Shown here in pieces: positions 1-7,229 of a stretch of DNA of 10,247 bases. The position numbers and the translations under genes were made by a program. Each line of letters starts with the position of its first letter. The stretch's first letter is position 1. Under the pieces are notes generated by a model, which saw only the letters and a list, made by a program, of their open reading frames with translations, ran no database searches and was not told where the DNA came from. Source of the DNA: Lachnospiraceae bacterium UBA3772 (GTDB taxonomy: Bacteria > Bacillota > Clostridia > Lachnospirales > Lachnospiraceae); assembly GCA_002371025.1 (NCBI GenBank), contig DFFQ01000140.1, forward strand, positions 1-10,247, read 5' to 3'.

Positions 1-975
1 TATAAGATGCTTAGAAAAAAGAATATTAAGATAAATGATAAAAAGGCTGATGGAGAAGAAGTTGTAAAGGCAGGAGATGTTATTAAGCTTTTTCTTTCTG
101 ATGAGACTCTGATGTCATTTTCCAGTATGAATTTTGACGGGGATGCTTTAGAAAGTAATGGGTCTAAAAATGTAAATTCAAAAAATACTAAACCTGTTAA
201 TAATGCCATACCTCTTAAAATTAAAGGATTTGTCATCAGAAAAAAAGATATTCTTTATGAAGACTCTGATATAATCTGTGCTGACAAACCTAAGGGGGTT
301 TTATCCCAGAAAGCTGCAAAAGACGATTATTCAATTAATGAAGCTTTGATCGACTATCTTATCAGTAAAGGGGAGCTTACAAAGGAAAGTCTTTTAAGAT
401 TTAAGCCCTCTGTGGCCAACAGATTAGATAGAAACACCAGTGGTATCATATTATTTGGAAAAACTGTCAAAGGTACTCAGTATTTATCGAAGATTTTAAA
501 AGACAGAAGTATTAAAAAGTATTATTATGCTGTCTGTCAGGGGATCATTACAGATCCTATTAAAGGTAAGGCTTATCTTTTAAAAGATAAAGAGATAAAT
601 AAAGTTAAGATAATATCCATGGCTGAATATTCATCTCTTTCTTTAGAAGAAAAGAAGAAATATGATGAGATAATAACTGATTACACTCCGTCAGAATATG
701 GTGACGGATTAACTTTACTTAAGATACATCTTGTAACAGGAAAAACTCATCAGATCAGGGCTCATTTGGCCTATCTGGGTCATCCCATTATTGGAGATGT
801 TAAATATGGGAATCCAGGAATTAATAATAAATTTAAAAAATATGGGATCAAATCTCAGCTGCTTCATGCAGGTGAAGTGATTTTTCCTGAAAAGACAGAA
901 GGTTTTGACATGAAAGTTTCCAATAAAATTATTATGTCACCTAGACCGGAAGTCTTTTATGATCTTATGAATTAA
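1..975 (+). CDS. RluA-family pseudouridine synthase (S4 domain + catalytic domain), 5' end outside window
   Basis: This enzyme isomerises specific uridines in structured RNA (23S rRNA or tRNA) to pseudouridine in the cytoplasm. The frame is open from base 1, and the first residues (YKMLRKKNIKIN, then KADGEEVVKAGDVIKLFL) read as the middle of an S4 RNA-binding domain. The ATG at position 7 is therefore probably internal and the gene starts upstream. A low-complexity, Asn/Ser-rich linker (about residues 36-70 counted from position 7) leads into the catalytic domain. The signature NRLDRNTSG carries the catalytic Asp at 427-429, with Asn where RluA enzymes often have His before the Arg. The GKTHQIRAHLAYLGHPIIGD motif lies near 739-801. 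The family is clear (COG0564, RluC/RluD-like), but the target uridine cannot be told from sequence. The next gene starts 24 bp after the stop with no visible terminator between, so co-transcription is likely. Confidence 0.93.
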   Translation, partial: YKMLRKKNIKINDKKADGEEVVKAGDVIKLFLSDETLMSFSSMNFDGDALESNGSKNVNSKNTKPVNNAIPLKIKGFVIRKKDILYEDSDIICADKPKGVLSQKAAKDDYSINEALIDYLISKGELTKESLLRFKPSVANRLDRNTSGIILFGKTVKGTQYLSKILKDRSIKKYYYAVCQGIITDPIKGKAYLLKDKEINKVKIISMAEYSSLSLEEKKKYDEIITDYTPSEYGDGLTLLKIHLVTGKTHQIRAHLAYLGHPIIGDVKYGNPGINNKFKKYGIKSQLLHAGEVIFPEKTEGFDMKVSNKIIMSPRPEVFYDLMN

Positions 976-999
976 TAATATATTAGGGTGGTGTACGAA

Positions 1000-3900
1000 A
1001 TGAATGATGAAATTTGGGAAATACTTGGAATTGAAAAAACAAGAGATGAAGAAGCTATTATAAATGCCTACAGAGAAAAGGTAGTTACTGTAAATCCTGA
1101 AGATGATCAGGAAGGATTTATGAAGCTTAGACAGGCCTTTGAAGCAGCAAGAGAATATGCAGCAAATGGTGATGTAGAAGAAAATAATGATGAAAATACA
1201 GTAAGATATAGCGAAAATGATGAGATTGATGCAGCAGTAAAGGAACATATCAGTAAGCTGGATGAAATTTACTGTGATATGAAAACCAGACTGGATGTTT
1301 CTCTATGGAAAGAATGGCTGAGTGCAGATATCTGTAAGAATATTGACAGTGTGGATTCTATGACGGAAGCTGTGCTTGTTTTTTTGATGCGCAATAATTT
1401 CCTTCCTTTAGATATCTGGAAACTCTTAAATGAAACATTTGATTTCTTTAATAACAAAGAAGAGATTCTTAAGAAATTCAGAAGTGATTATATTGAATTT
1501 GTTCAGATTCACTGTACAAGTGATGATTATGGGGATTATCAGGATTATTCAGAAAGGGATGTTTACTTTGAACTTTTTTCTGATCTTATTCCTGAAATAT
1601 CAGTATATAGAGAAGAACAGCTTTATACCCCTGTAAATTATTTCTTTAAAGATGATGAATATATTCATAATATGCAGAATATTCAGGGTTATTTTAATTC
1701 CTATTTTGATAATTTCCTTTATTATGAAAAAACCAAGGATCAGGAATATAAGGACGGTATGGAAAAATGTCTTACTTATATTTCCAATATTCTTGAAAGA
1801 AGCGATAAATCTTCATTATTTACTCCTATTGAACTTGGAGCAAGGATTTTATACCTTGAATTAGAAGAAAAGTACGATCTTTCATTCAAGCTTTCAATGG
1901 CTGTTCTTGATCGTTGGAAAGATGTTCATTTTTATGCCTCTAATAATGCTATGAAGATCATTATTAAGCATATTGACAGAGTTGAAAATAAGGATGAGAT
2001 TTTAAAGAAGATCCTTGAAAAGGTAGAGATAATTGAATCTCTCCACCCAGATTATAATTCAACCAAGAAGGTAAGATTTGAACTTCTTATGCTTGATAAG
2101 AAATATAAGGAAGCTGAAGAAAAGATCAAAGAAGTTCTTACTGCTAATAATAATGACTGCGAAGCTGTTATAGGCTTTAGAAATGTTACAGCTAAAGAAA
2201 CTGAAATGTTTAATGAGCAGTTACAGTCTGGTGAAGTTTCTGATAAAGAAAAAATGGATGCAGTCTGGAGATATTATCAGAATATGGATATCACCAGAGC
2301 TCTTGATATGTTAAAGAAGATTCAACCAAATGCTGATATTATCTTTGATTATAATAAGCTTTTTGGTATCTGCTATAGCGAGAAAAAGAAGTATAAATTA
2401 GCTGAACCTTATCTTAAAAAGTGGGTAGAGCTTCATGAAGACCTTTCTTCAAAGAAAGATAGCTTAGATAAAGAGGATTTAAAGAGAATAAAGAATCCCG
2501 GTGCCTGCTATTCCAGATATGGTATCTGTCTTTTTGAATTAGGCAAAATTAAAGAAGCTGAAGAAATGTTTACCAAGGACCTTCATTTTGAAGACCTTGA
2601 AGGTAAGATCAGATATAGAGAAAATTACGGCACCTTCCTTCAAAAAGCTAAAAGATATAATGATGCTATGAAAATCTGGGAGGAACTTATCGATGAACCT
2701 AGTTTTTCTTTAATTGGTTATGTTCATAGACAGGAAACTGCTTACAAGATGAAAAAAGCTCAGCTTGTAATTGATGATTATTATGAAATACTTAATAGAT
2801 ATAATAGTTATTCAAAGGCTTATTTTTATGCTGCAAATGTTTTCTGTGTATATGATCAGTATGGTGAAGCAGATAAGATCATAAAAACAGCTGAAGAAAA
2901 TCATGTAAATAGTGATCTCATTCGTGCAGTGAAGGCCAGAATTCTCTTCTCAACTGAGAAAGATACTGAGAATGATAAAGCTATCGGAGAGTTATATGAT
3001 GAAATCTTTAAAAATCTTGAGTTAAGTAAATTAGATTCTGATTATAATTCTGATGCTGAAAATGAATTAGAGTTAGTTTACGGAGACGCTTGCGACTATT
3101 ATCTTAGTATTAAGGATGAAAAGGGAGCATATAGCTACCTTGACATGGCTGAAGACTGCATCAAGAAGGGATTAGAGAATGATCCTGCTTCCTGGAGATT
3201 TTTGTATCAGAAGGCACTTCTTATGAGAAGACGTGGTCTGGAAGCTGACGAGTGTTATAAAGAACTGATAGCTAACTATAAGGATTATCCAAAGCCTTAC
3301 TTCCTCTATGGGGATTATCTCAAGGACAGAGGCAATATAAAAGATGCTCTTTCGATGTATGAAGAGACCTATAAGAGAGATTCTGAATATCCAGAAGTTA
3401 ATAACAGGCTTATGCATATTTATCTGGATCGTTATAATAGTAAAAAAATAAAGGACAGTCAAAATTATAAAAAAGCAGTTGAATATGCCACCAAGCAGAT
3501 TGAAGTGGATTCTGATCCATATTACTATCGCGAAAGAGCTTGTGTTTATTTAGATGGCAATGATTTAGATCTTGCTATTAAGGATGCACTTTATAGTGTT
3601 GAAAATGATCCTGAAAATGGTTATGGTTATAATATTCTTGGAAATGCTTATCGTTTTAATAAGGAATATGATAAAGCTATTGAAGCATTAACTAAAGCTG
3701 TAGAACTTCTTAAGGATAGGAAGGTTCGCGCACCATTTATTAATATTATCAGAACTTTTGAAATTACTCAGAGATATGATGAAGCATTAAAATATCTCGA
3801 TCTAAAAGGAGAGATATTTAATAGTAAAGAGGATGATATAGATGACTATCTAAGAATTTACAGAAATATAAATGATAAAGAAAAAGTCCTTGAAATTACT

Positions 3901-4680
3901 AATGAGAAAATTAATAAATATTTAGCAGAGGATAGCTGTAAAGAATATAATATCTCTTATATCATAGACCAATATATTGAAGTCCTTGATACATTTATCA
4001 TGTACAATGATACAAAGTCAGTTAAGAAATATGAGAAGGATCTGATGAAATTCCTTAAAAGGATCAAATTTAGTATTGATGGAAAGAATAAAGGAGTAGA
4101 TCCATACACAAAGAAAAATCTTGATACTGATAGTGTTTTAGCTATTCTTAAGTCTTTAGGCCGATTTTATATGTTTGAAATGAGAGATTATAAAACTGCT
4201 ATAAAATGTTTTGAAACATGGCGTAATCTCGATGACAAGAAAAAATCAAGGATAATAGCAAGAGCTGATGTATATAAAAATTTAGCTGATTGCCTATATA
4301 GAATCGGAAAGCATAATGAAGGAAATGTGGTAGCAAGACTTGGCTTAGATGAAATTGTGGAAGCTAATTCGGATTATGCTACATTTTTGAATGTGTCTGA
4401 CAGTAAACCATACAGATTAAGTGTATTAGCCAGACTCTTATACTATGCTGGTAAAAAAGCTGAGGCATATGAGTTGCTGAAAGATGTAGATGGTTGTGTT
4501 TACTGCGATTTCTGTTACAGTCCAAAATGCTATGATAAACTTCTTGTTTTAGCTAATTTTGCCGAAATTGAAGATCGTAAAGATGAAGCTATAGAATTAC
4601 TTAATGAAGCTTTAAAGATAGCACCTTCTGATTCTGAGATAAGACCTTCTTTAAGAGATCTTGGCGTTAAAAATGTTTAA
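1000..4680 (+). CDS. Giant J-domain-like/TPR co-chaperone paired with downstream Hsp70
   Basis: This 1226-aa protein is probably the cytosolic partner of the Hsp70 encoded just downstream. Residues 4-53 fold-match a J-domain (IWEILGI, then AIINAYREKVV, then EGFMKLRQAFEAAREY), but the Hsp70-activating HPD tripeptide is replaced by N32-P33-E34, followed by DDQEGF. After an acidic linker and an alpha-helical region, TPR-like helical pairs are visible from about residue 465 to the end. Clear examples lie near 501-530, 543-565, 605-630, 731-790, 839-905, 1085-1110 and 1181-1210. A cysteine cluster C-x2-C-x2-C-x4-C occurs at 1166-1177. There is no signal peptide or membrane segment. The frame is open back to a GTG at 988, but AGGGTGG at 985-991 sits 8 bases before the ATG at 1000, so I chose 1000. 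J-proteins without a zinc finger paired with HscC-type Hsp70s are known (E. coli DjlB/DjlC). The substrate is unknown, and the co-chaperone role is inferred from the domain and its neighbour. Confidence 0.85.
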   Translation: MNDEIWEILGIEKTRDEEAIINAYREKVVTVNPEDDQEGFMKLRQAFEAAREYAANGDVEENNDENTVRYSENDEIDAAVKEHISKLDEIYCDMKTRLDVSLWKEWLSADICKNIDSVDSMTEAVLVFLMRNNFLPLDIWKLLNETFDFFNNKEEILKKFRSDYIEFVQIHCTSDDYGDYQDYSERDVYFELFSDLIPEISVYREEQLYTPVNYFFKDDEYIHNMQNIQGYFNSYFDNFLYYEKTKDQEYKDGMEKCLTYISNILERSDKSSLFTPIELGARILYLELEEKYDLSFKLSMAVLDRWKDVHFYASNNAMKIIIKHIDRVENKDEILKKILEKVEIIESLHPDYNSTKKVRFELLMLDKKYKEAEEKIKEVLTANNNDCEAVIGFRNVTAKETEMFNEQLQSGEVSDKEKMDAVWRYYQNMDITRALDMLKKIQPNADIIFDYNKLFGICYSEKKKYKLAEPYLKKWVELHEDLSSKKDSLDKEDLKRIKNPGACYSRYGICLFELGKIKEAEEMFTKDLHFEDLEGKIRYRENYGTFLQKAKRYNDAMKIWEELIDEPSFSLIGYVHRQETAYKMKKAQLVIDDYYEILNRYNSYSKAYFYAANVFCVYDQYGEADKIIKTAEENHVNSDLIRAVKARILFSTEKDTENDKAIGELYDEIFKNLELSKLDSDYNSDAENELELVYGDACDYYLSIKDEKGAYSYLDMAEDCIKKGLENDPASWRFLYQKALLMRRRGLEADECYKELIANYKDYPKPYFLYGDYLKDRGNIKDALSMYEETYKRDSEYPEVNNRLMHIYLDRYNSKKIKDSQNYKKAVEYATKQIEVDSDPYYYRERACVYLDGNDLDLAIKDALYSVENDPENGYGYNILGNAYRFNKEYDKAIEALTKAVELLKDRKVRAPFINIIRTFEITQRYDEALKYLDLKGEIFNSKEDDIDDYLRIYRNINDKEKVLEITNEKINKYLAEDSCKEYNISYIIDQYIEVLDTFIMYNDTKSVKKYEKDLMKFLKRIKFSIDGKNKGVDPYTKKNLDTDSVLAILKSLGRFYMFEMRDYKTAIKCFETWRNLDDKKKSRIIARADVYKNLADCLYRIGKHNEGNVVARLGLDEIVEANSDYATFLNVSDSKPYRLSVLARLLYYAGKKAEAYELLKDVDGCVYCDFCYSPKCYDKLLVLANFAEIEDRKDEAIELLNEALKIAPSDSEIRPSLRDLGVKNV

Positions 4681-4707
4681 TAATTTATTTGATTTGGAGA
4701 AATTAAA

Positions 4708-6393
4708 ATGATAGTCGGAATTGATTTAGGAACAACCAACAGCCTGGTGGCATACTATACAGATGAAGGTCCGAAAGTTATTCCAAACAGACTGGGGGAA
4801 AATCTGACTCCATCAGTTGTAAGTATTGATGATGATGGAACAGTTTATGTAGGAAAAACAGCACAGGAAAGATTAAGACTTTATCCTGAGTCCAGTGCAG
4901 CTGTTTTTAAGAGAAATATGGGAACTCAAAAAGTATATAAGCTTGGCAAGAAAGAATTTACTGCAGAAGAACTTTCTAGTCTTGTTATACGTTCCCTTAA
5001 GGAAGATGCTGAAGTTTTTCTTGGTGAAGAAGTTACAGAAGCTGTTATAAGTGTACCTGCATATTTCAATGATATGAGAAGAAAAGCTACTAAAAGAGCA
5101 GGGGAACTGGCAGGTTTAAAAGTTGAAAGAATCATCAATGAGCCTACAGCTGCAGCCATCGCCCACGGACTCTATAATGAAACAAAGAGATCAAAAAATC
5201 TTGTGTTTGACTTAGGAGGAGGAACATTTGATATCTCTATCCTGGATTATTTTGATCCTATCCTTGAGGTTAGAGGAGTAGCTGGAGATAACTATCTTGG
5301 CGGTGAAGATTTTACTGAAAAATTAGAAGAAATCTTTTTAACAAAGAATAGTGATATTGATAAAGAGACTTTATCAGAAAGAGAAAAGGCTCTCCTTTGG
5401 AAAGCCTGTGATGAAGCTAAAAAAGCTATTTCTGATAATGATAAGGTAGATATCAAAGTTGTAATTAAGGAAAAAGAATATACTGCAGAGGTTACATTTT
5501 CAGAATATGAGAGAGCTTTAGAGGAGCTTTATGACAGGATCAGAATTCCTCTTAAGAAAGCGCTTTCTGATGCAAAGATTGCTATTTCTGATATTGATAA
5601 AGTTGTACTGGTAGGTGGTGCAACCAAATATACAGGAATCAGATCCTTTGTAATTAAGACATTTCATAAATTTCCTGATACTTCCATAAATCCGGATGAG
5701 GCAGTTGCTCTGGGTGCTGCCATAGAAGGAGGAATGAAGGAAAGAGTTAAATCCATTAAAGAAGTGATACTTACAGATGTATGTCCATTTACTCTTGGTA
5801 CTGAAGTTGTAGTTGATACAGAGCTTGGATTTAAAGAAAGTGGAGTTTTCTGTCCGATCCTTGAAAGAAATACCATTATTCCAGCCAGCCGTACTAAGAC
5901 TTTCTATACCTCAAGAGATAATCAGGATGCTATTGATATCCGTGTACTTCAGGGCGAAAGCAGAATTGCTGATAATAATCTGGAACTTGGAATCCTTAGT
6001 CTTTCTGTACCTAAGGCAAAAGCCGGGGTTGAATCTGTAGAAGTTACTTATACCTATGACATTAACTCAATCCTTGAAGTTGAAGTTAAGGTTAATTCTA
6101 CAGGAGTTAAGAAGAGACAGATCATCAAAGGTCAGTATATTGAGATGACTGATGAAGAGATTGATGCAAGATTTAAAGAACTGGCTTATCTTAAGGTTTT
6201 ACCTCGTGACTGGGAAGAAAACAAACTTATCATGTTAAAGTCAGAAAGAATCTATGCTGAGCTTCTGGGGCAGGACAGAGAATTTGTTGGAATGAGCATT
6301 GATAAATTCAGAGCTGCATTAGATACTCAGGATAGAGATAAGATTGAAGAAGAAAGAAAGAAACTTGAAAATGTTCTTTCTAATTACGAATGA
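4708..6393 (+). CDS. hscC: HscC-like Hsp70 family chaperone (short DnaK paralogue)
   Basis: This is an ATP-driven cytosolic chaperone of the Hsp70 family, 561 aa, against about 610-640 for housekeeping DnaK. The nucleotide-binding domain is complete: phosphate-1 loop GIDLGTTNS (residues 4-12), VISVPAYF (113-120), [11 protein letters not shown] (144-154), phosphate-2 [11 protein letters not shown] (167-177) and adenosine motif [12 protein letters not shown] (299-310). The interdomain linker and start of the substrate domain read [15 protein letters not shown] (352-366), which resembles HscC more than DnaK. A beta substrate-binding domain follows (about 380-475), then a shortened helical lid (about 480-561) without the usual acidic C-terminal tail. 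GGAGA at 4696-4700 lies 7 bases before the ATG. The gene begins 27 bp after the J/TPR gene and shares its transcript, ending in the hairpin at 6432-6456. The absence of GrpE and a standard DnaJ nearby also argues against housekeeping DnaK. The Hsp70 family is certain; the HscC subfamily is likely. Confidence 0.93.
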   Translation: MIVGIDLGTTNSLVAYYTDEGPKVIPNRLGENLTPSVVSIDDDGTVYVGKTAQERLRLYPESSAAVFKRNMGTQKVYKLGKKEFTAEELSSLVIRSLKEDAEVFLGEEVTEAVISVPAYFNDMRRKATKRAGELAGLKVERIINEPTAAAIAHGLYNETKRSKNLVFDLGGGTFDISILDYFDPILEVRGVAGDNYLGGEDFTEKLEEIFLTKNSDIDKETLSEREKALLWKACDEAKKAISDNDKVDIKVVIKEKEYTAEVTFSEYERALEELYDRIRIPLKKALSDAKIAISDIDKVVLVGGATKYTGIRSFVIKTFHKFPDTSINPDEAVALGAAIEGGMKERVKSIKEVILTDVCPFTLGTEVVVDTELGFKESGVFCPILERNTIIPASRTKTFYTSRDNQDAIDIRVLQGESRIADNNLELGILSLSVPKAKAGVESVEVTYTYDINSILEVEVKVNSTGVKKRQIIKGQYIEMTDEEIDARFKELAYLKVLPRDWEENKLIMLKSERIYAELLGQDREFVGMSIDKFRAALDTQDRDKIEEERKKLENVLSNYE

Positions 6394-6431
6394 TCTTTTG
6401 ATACCTAATAATAGAATATTTAATAAAAGAA

Positions 6432-6456
6432 TACTCGGTAAATTAATTACCGAGTA
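6432..6456 (+). terminator. Hairpin terminator after hscC-like gene
   Basis: A perfect 10-bp inverted repeat (TACTCGGTAA / TTACCGAGTA) with a 5-base loop begins 39 bp after the Hsp70 stop. It is followed by a broken T-rich stretch (ATTCATTTTA) rather than a clean T-run, so it may be leaky. It probably ends the rluA-like/J-TPR/hscC transcript. Confidence 0.65.
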
Positions 6457-6465
6457 ATTCATTTT

Positions 6466-6555
6466 ATGTGACATTCTTACATTATAGCATGTGACATTCT
6501 TACATTATAGCATGTGACATTCCTACATTATGGCATGTGACATTCTTACATTATG
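6466..6555. repeat. 23-bp tandem repeat, 3.9 copies, upstream of recU
   Basis: Four head-to-tail units lie at 6466-6488, 6489-6511, 6512-6534 and 6535-6555 (the last cut at 21 bases). Each begins ATGTGACATTC and ends ACATTAT(A/G)GC. Units 1 and 2 are identical, unit 3 differs at two positions (T to C at base 12, A to G at base 21), and unit 4 shares the unit-3 G at base 21. ACATT occurs twice within each unit. The array starts 9 bp after the terminator stem and ends 5 bp before the GGAG of recU, so it fills the recU leader. It could be a multi-copy protein-binding site, a minisatellite, or a remnant of a transposon end that carries repeated transposase sites. I cannot decide from sequence alone. 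Confidence 0.93.
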
Positions 6556-6577
6556 AAAAAGGAGTTAAGAATTTACA

Positions 6578-7120
6578 GTGGCAACCTGGAGCACCAGAGG
6601 TCTTAGGGGTTCTACCTTAGAAGATCTTATCAATTCAACAAATGAATATTACAGAAGAAATGGACTTTGTCTTGTACAAAAGATTCCTACTCCTATCACT
6701 CCTGTAAAGTTTGATAAAGAGAAAAGAAAGATCACTGAAGGATATTTTGAAAAGGATTCAACTGTAGACTATATTGGAGTAGTTCAGGGGATTCCTGTAT
6801 GTTTTGATGCTAAAGAATCAAAGACGGATACATTTTCTCTTCAGAATATCCATGAACATCAGGTGAGATTTATGGAAGATTTTGAGAAGCAGGGAGGAAT
6901 ATCTTTTCTGATTATCCTTTTTACCACAAGAAATGATCTTTATTATATGCCTTTTAAGGAATTAAAAGCTTATCTTAACAGAGTAGAACAGGGGCATCCT
7001 AAGAATTTTAAATATAATGAATTATCGGATGACTTCTTTCTTAAAAAGAATGGACCAGCTTTAGTTCCTTATCTTGAGGGGCTGAATCTTGATCTAAACT
7101 TAAGAGATAAGGACTTATAA
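6578..7120 (+). CDS. recU: Holliday junction resolvase RecU
   Basis: RecU is the Firmicutes endonuclease that cuts four-way Holliday junctions during recombination and chromosome segregation, working with RuvAB. The 180-aa product starts directly with the conserved segment WSTRGLRGSTLEDLINSTN. STVDYIG (residues 61-67, D64) and CFDAKESK (75-82, D77 and K79) supply the metal-binding core of the PD-(D/E)xK-type fold, with Asp where B. subtilis RecU has Glu in FEAKE. LQNIHEHQ (88-95) is also conserved. The basic/aromatic N-terminal extension of B. subtilis RecU (206 aa) is missing, which seems usual for clostridial forms. The start is GTG at 6578: an in-frame stop at 6566-6568 rules out anything upstream, and the conserved block begins almost at once. 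The GGAG at 6561-6564 is 13 bases away, which is long. The gene is not next to ponA, its usual Bacillus partner. Confidence 0.93.
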   Translation: MATWSTRGLRGSTLEDLINSTNEYYRRNGLCLVQKIPTPITPVKFDKEKRKITEGYFEKDSTVDYIGVVQGIPVCFDAKESKTDTFSLQNIHEHQVRFMEDFEKQGGISFLIILFTTRNDLYYMPFKELKAYLNRVEQGHPKNFKYNELSDDFFLKKNGPALVPYLEGLNLDLNLRDKDL

Positions 7121-7130
7121 AAAAAAAGTT

Positions 7131-7144
7131 CGAAAATCTGTTCG
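7131..7144. promoter_or_regulatory. lexA box: LexA (SOS) box 1, one mismatch
   Basis: CGAAAATCTGTTCG fits CGAAC-N4-GTTCG with one mismatch (fifth base). Its reverse complement shares CGAACAGAT exactly with box 2. It lies 8 bases upstream of the -35 element of the LysM gene. It is an operator candidate whose strength depends on cooperation with the other two boxes. Confidence 0.6.
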
Positions 7145-7152
7145 ATTTTTAC

Positions 7153-7181
7153 TTGACAATCGAACAGATGTGCGGTAGTAT
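7153..7181 (+). promoter_or_regulatory. Sigma-A promoter of the LysM/YneA-like gene
   Basis: A consensus -35 TTGACA (7153-7158) and a near-consensus -10 TAGTAT (7176-7181) are separated by exactly 17 bases. The start point should fall near 7188. A LexA-type box occupies most of the spacer, so repressor binding would block RNA polymerase directly. A strong core promoter under tight repression is typical of SOS genes. Confidence 0.85.
7161..7174. promoter_or_regulatory. lexA box: LexA (SOS) box 2 inside promoter spacer, one mismatch
   Basis: CGAACAGATGTGCG matches CGAAC-N4-GTTCG except one base in the right half. It sits wholly between the -35 and -10 hexamers of the LysM-gene promoter, the classical position for repression by LexA. 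Confidence 0.75.
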
Positions 7182-7198
7182 TGAACCATAGAAAGGAA

Positions 7199-7212
7199 CG
7201 AACAAGTGTTCG
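7199..7212. promoter_or_regulatory. lexA box: LexA (SOS) box 3, perfect consensus
   Basis: CGAACAAGTGTTCG is a perfect Firmicutes LexA box (CGAAC-N4-GTTCG). It lies about 11-24 bases downstream of the predicted transcription start and just before the AGGGAGG ribosome binding site. Together with boxes 1 and 2 it marks the LysM gene as part of the LexA regulon. Confidence 0.88.
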
Positions 7213-7229
7213 TCAGGGAGGTTTTCGAT

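Noticed and set aside
988..999. GTG at 988 as the start of the J/TPR protein
   Set aside because: This codon lies inside the AGGGTGG that forms the ribosome binding site for the ATG at 1000, and no binding site precedes it.
937..1248. Minus-strand open frame of 103 codons encoding a very hydrophobic, membrane-like peptide
   Set aside because: It lies antisense to the rluA-like 3' end and the J-domain region. Hydrophobicity is the expected artefact of reading the reverse strand of Lys/Glu/Asp-rich codons, and the sense proteins are well supported.
4708..6393. Housekeeping dnaK
   Set aside because: The protein is short, lacks the acidic C-terminal tail and has an HscC-like linker region. The neighbours are not grpE, dnaJ or hrcA.
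6398..6426. Promoter-like pair TTGATA-17-TAATAA after the Hsp70 gene
   Set aside because: Transcription from it would run straight into the hairpin at 6432-6456, and the -10 is a poor match in very AT-rich DNA.
6466..6555. CRISPR array
   Set aside because: The units are directly contiguous 23-mers with no spacers between them.
7125..7150. Possible recU terminator (AAAG...TTCGAA / TTCG...TTTT hairpin)
   Set aside because: The stem has a mismatch and a G-T pair, with only five T residues. The same bases are better explained as LexA box 1 and its dyad. Weak termination here cannot be excluded.
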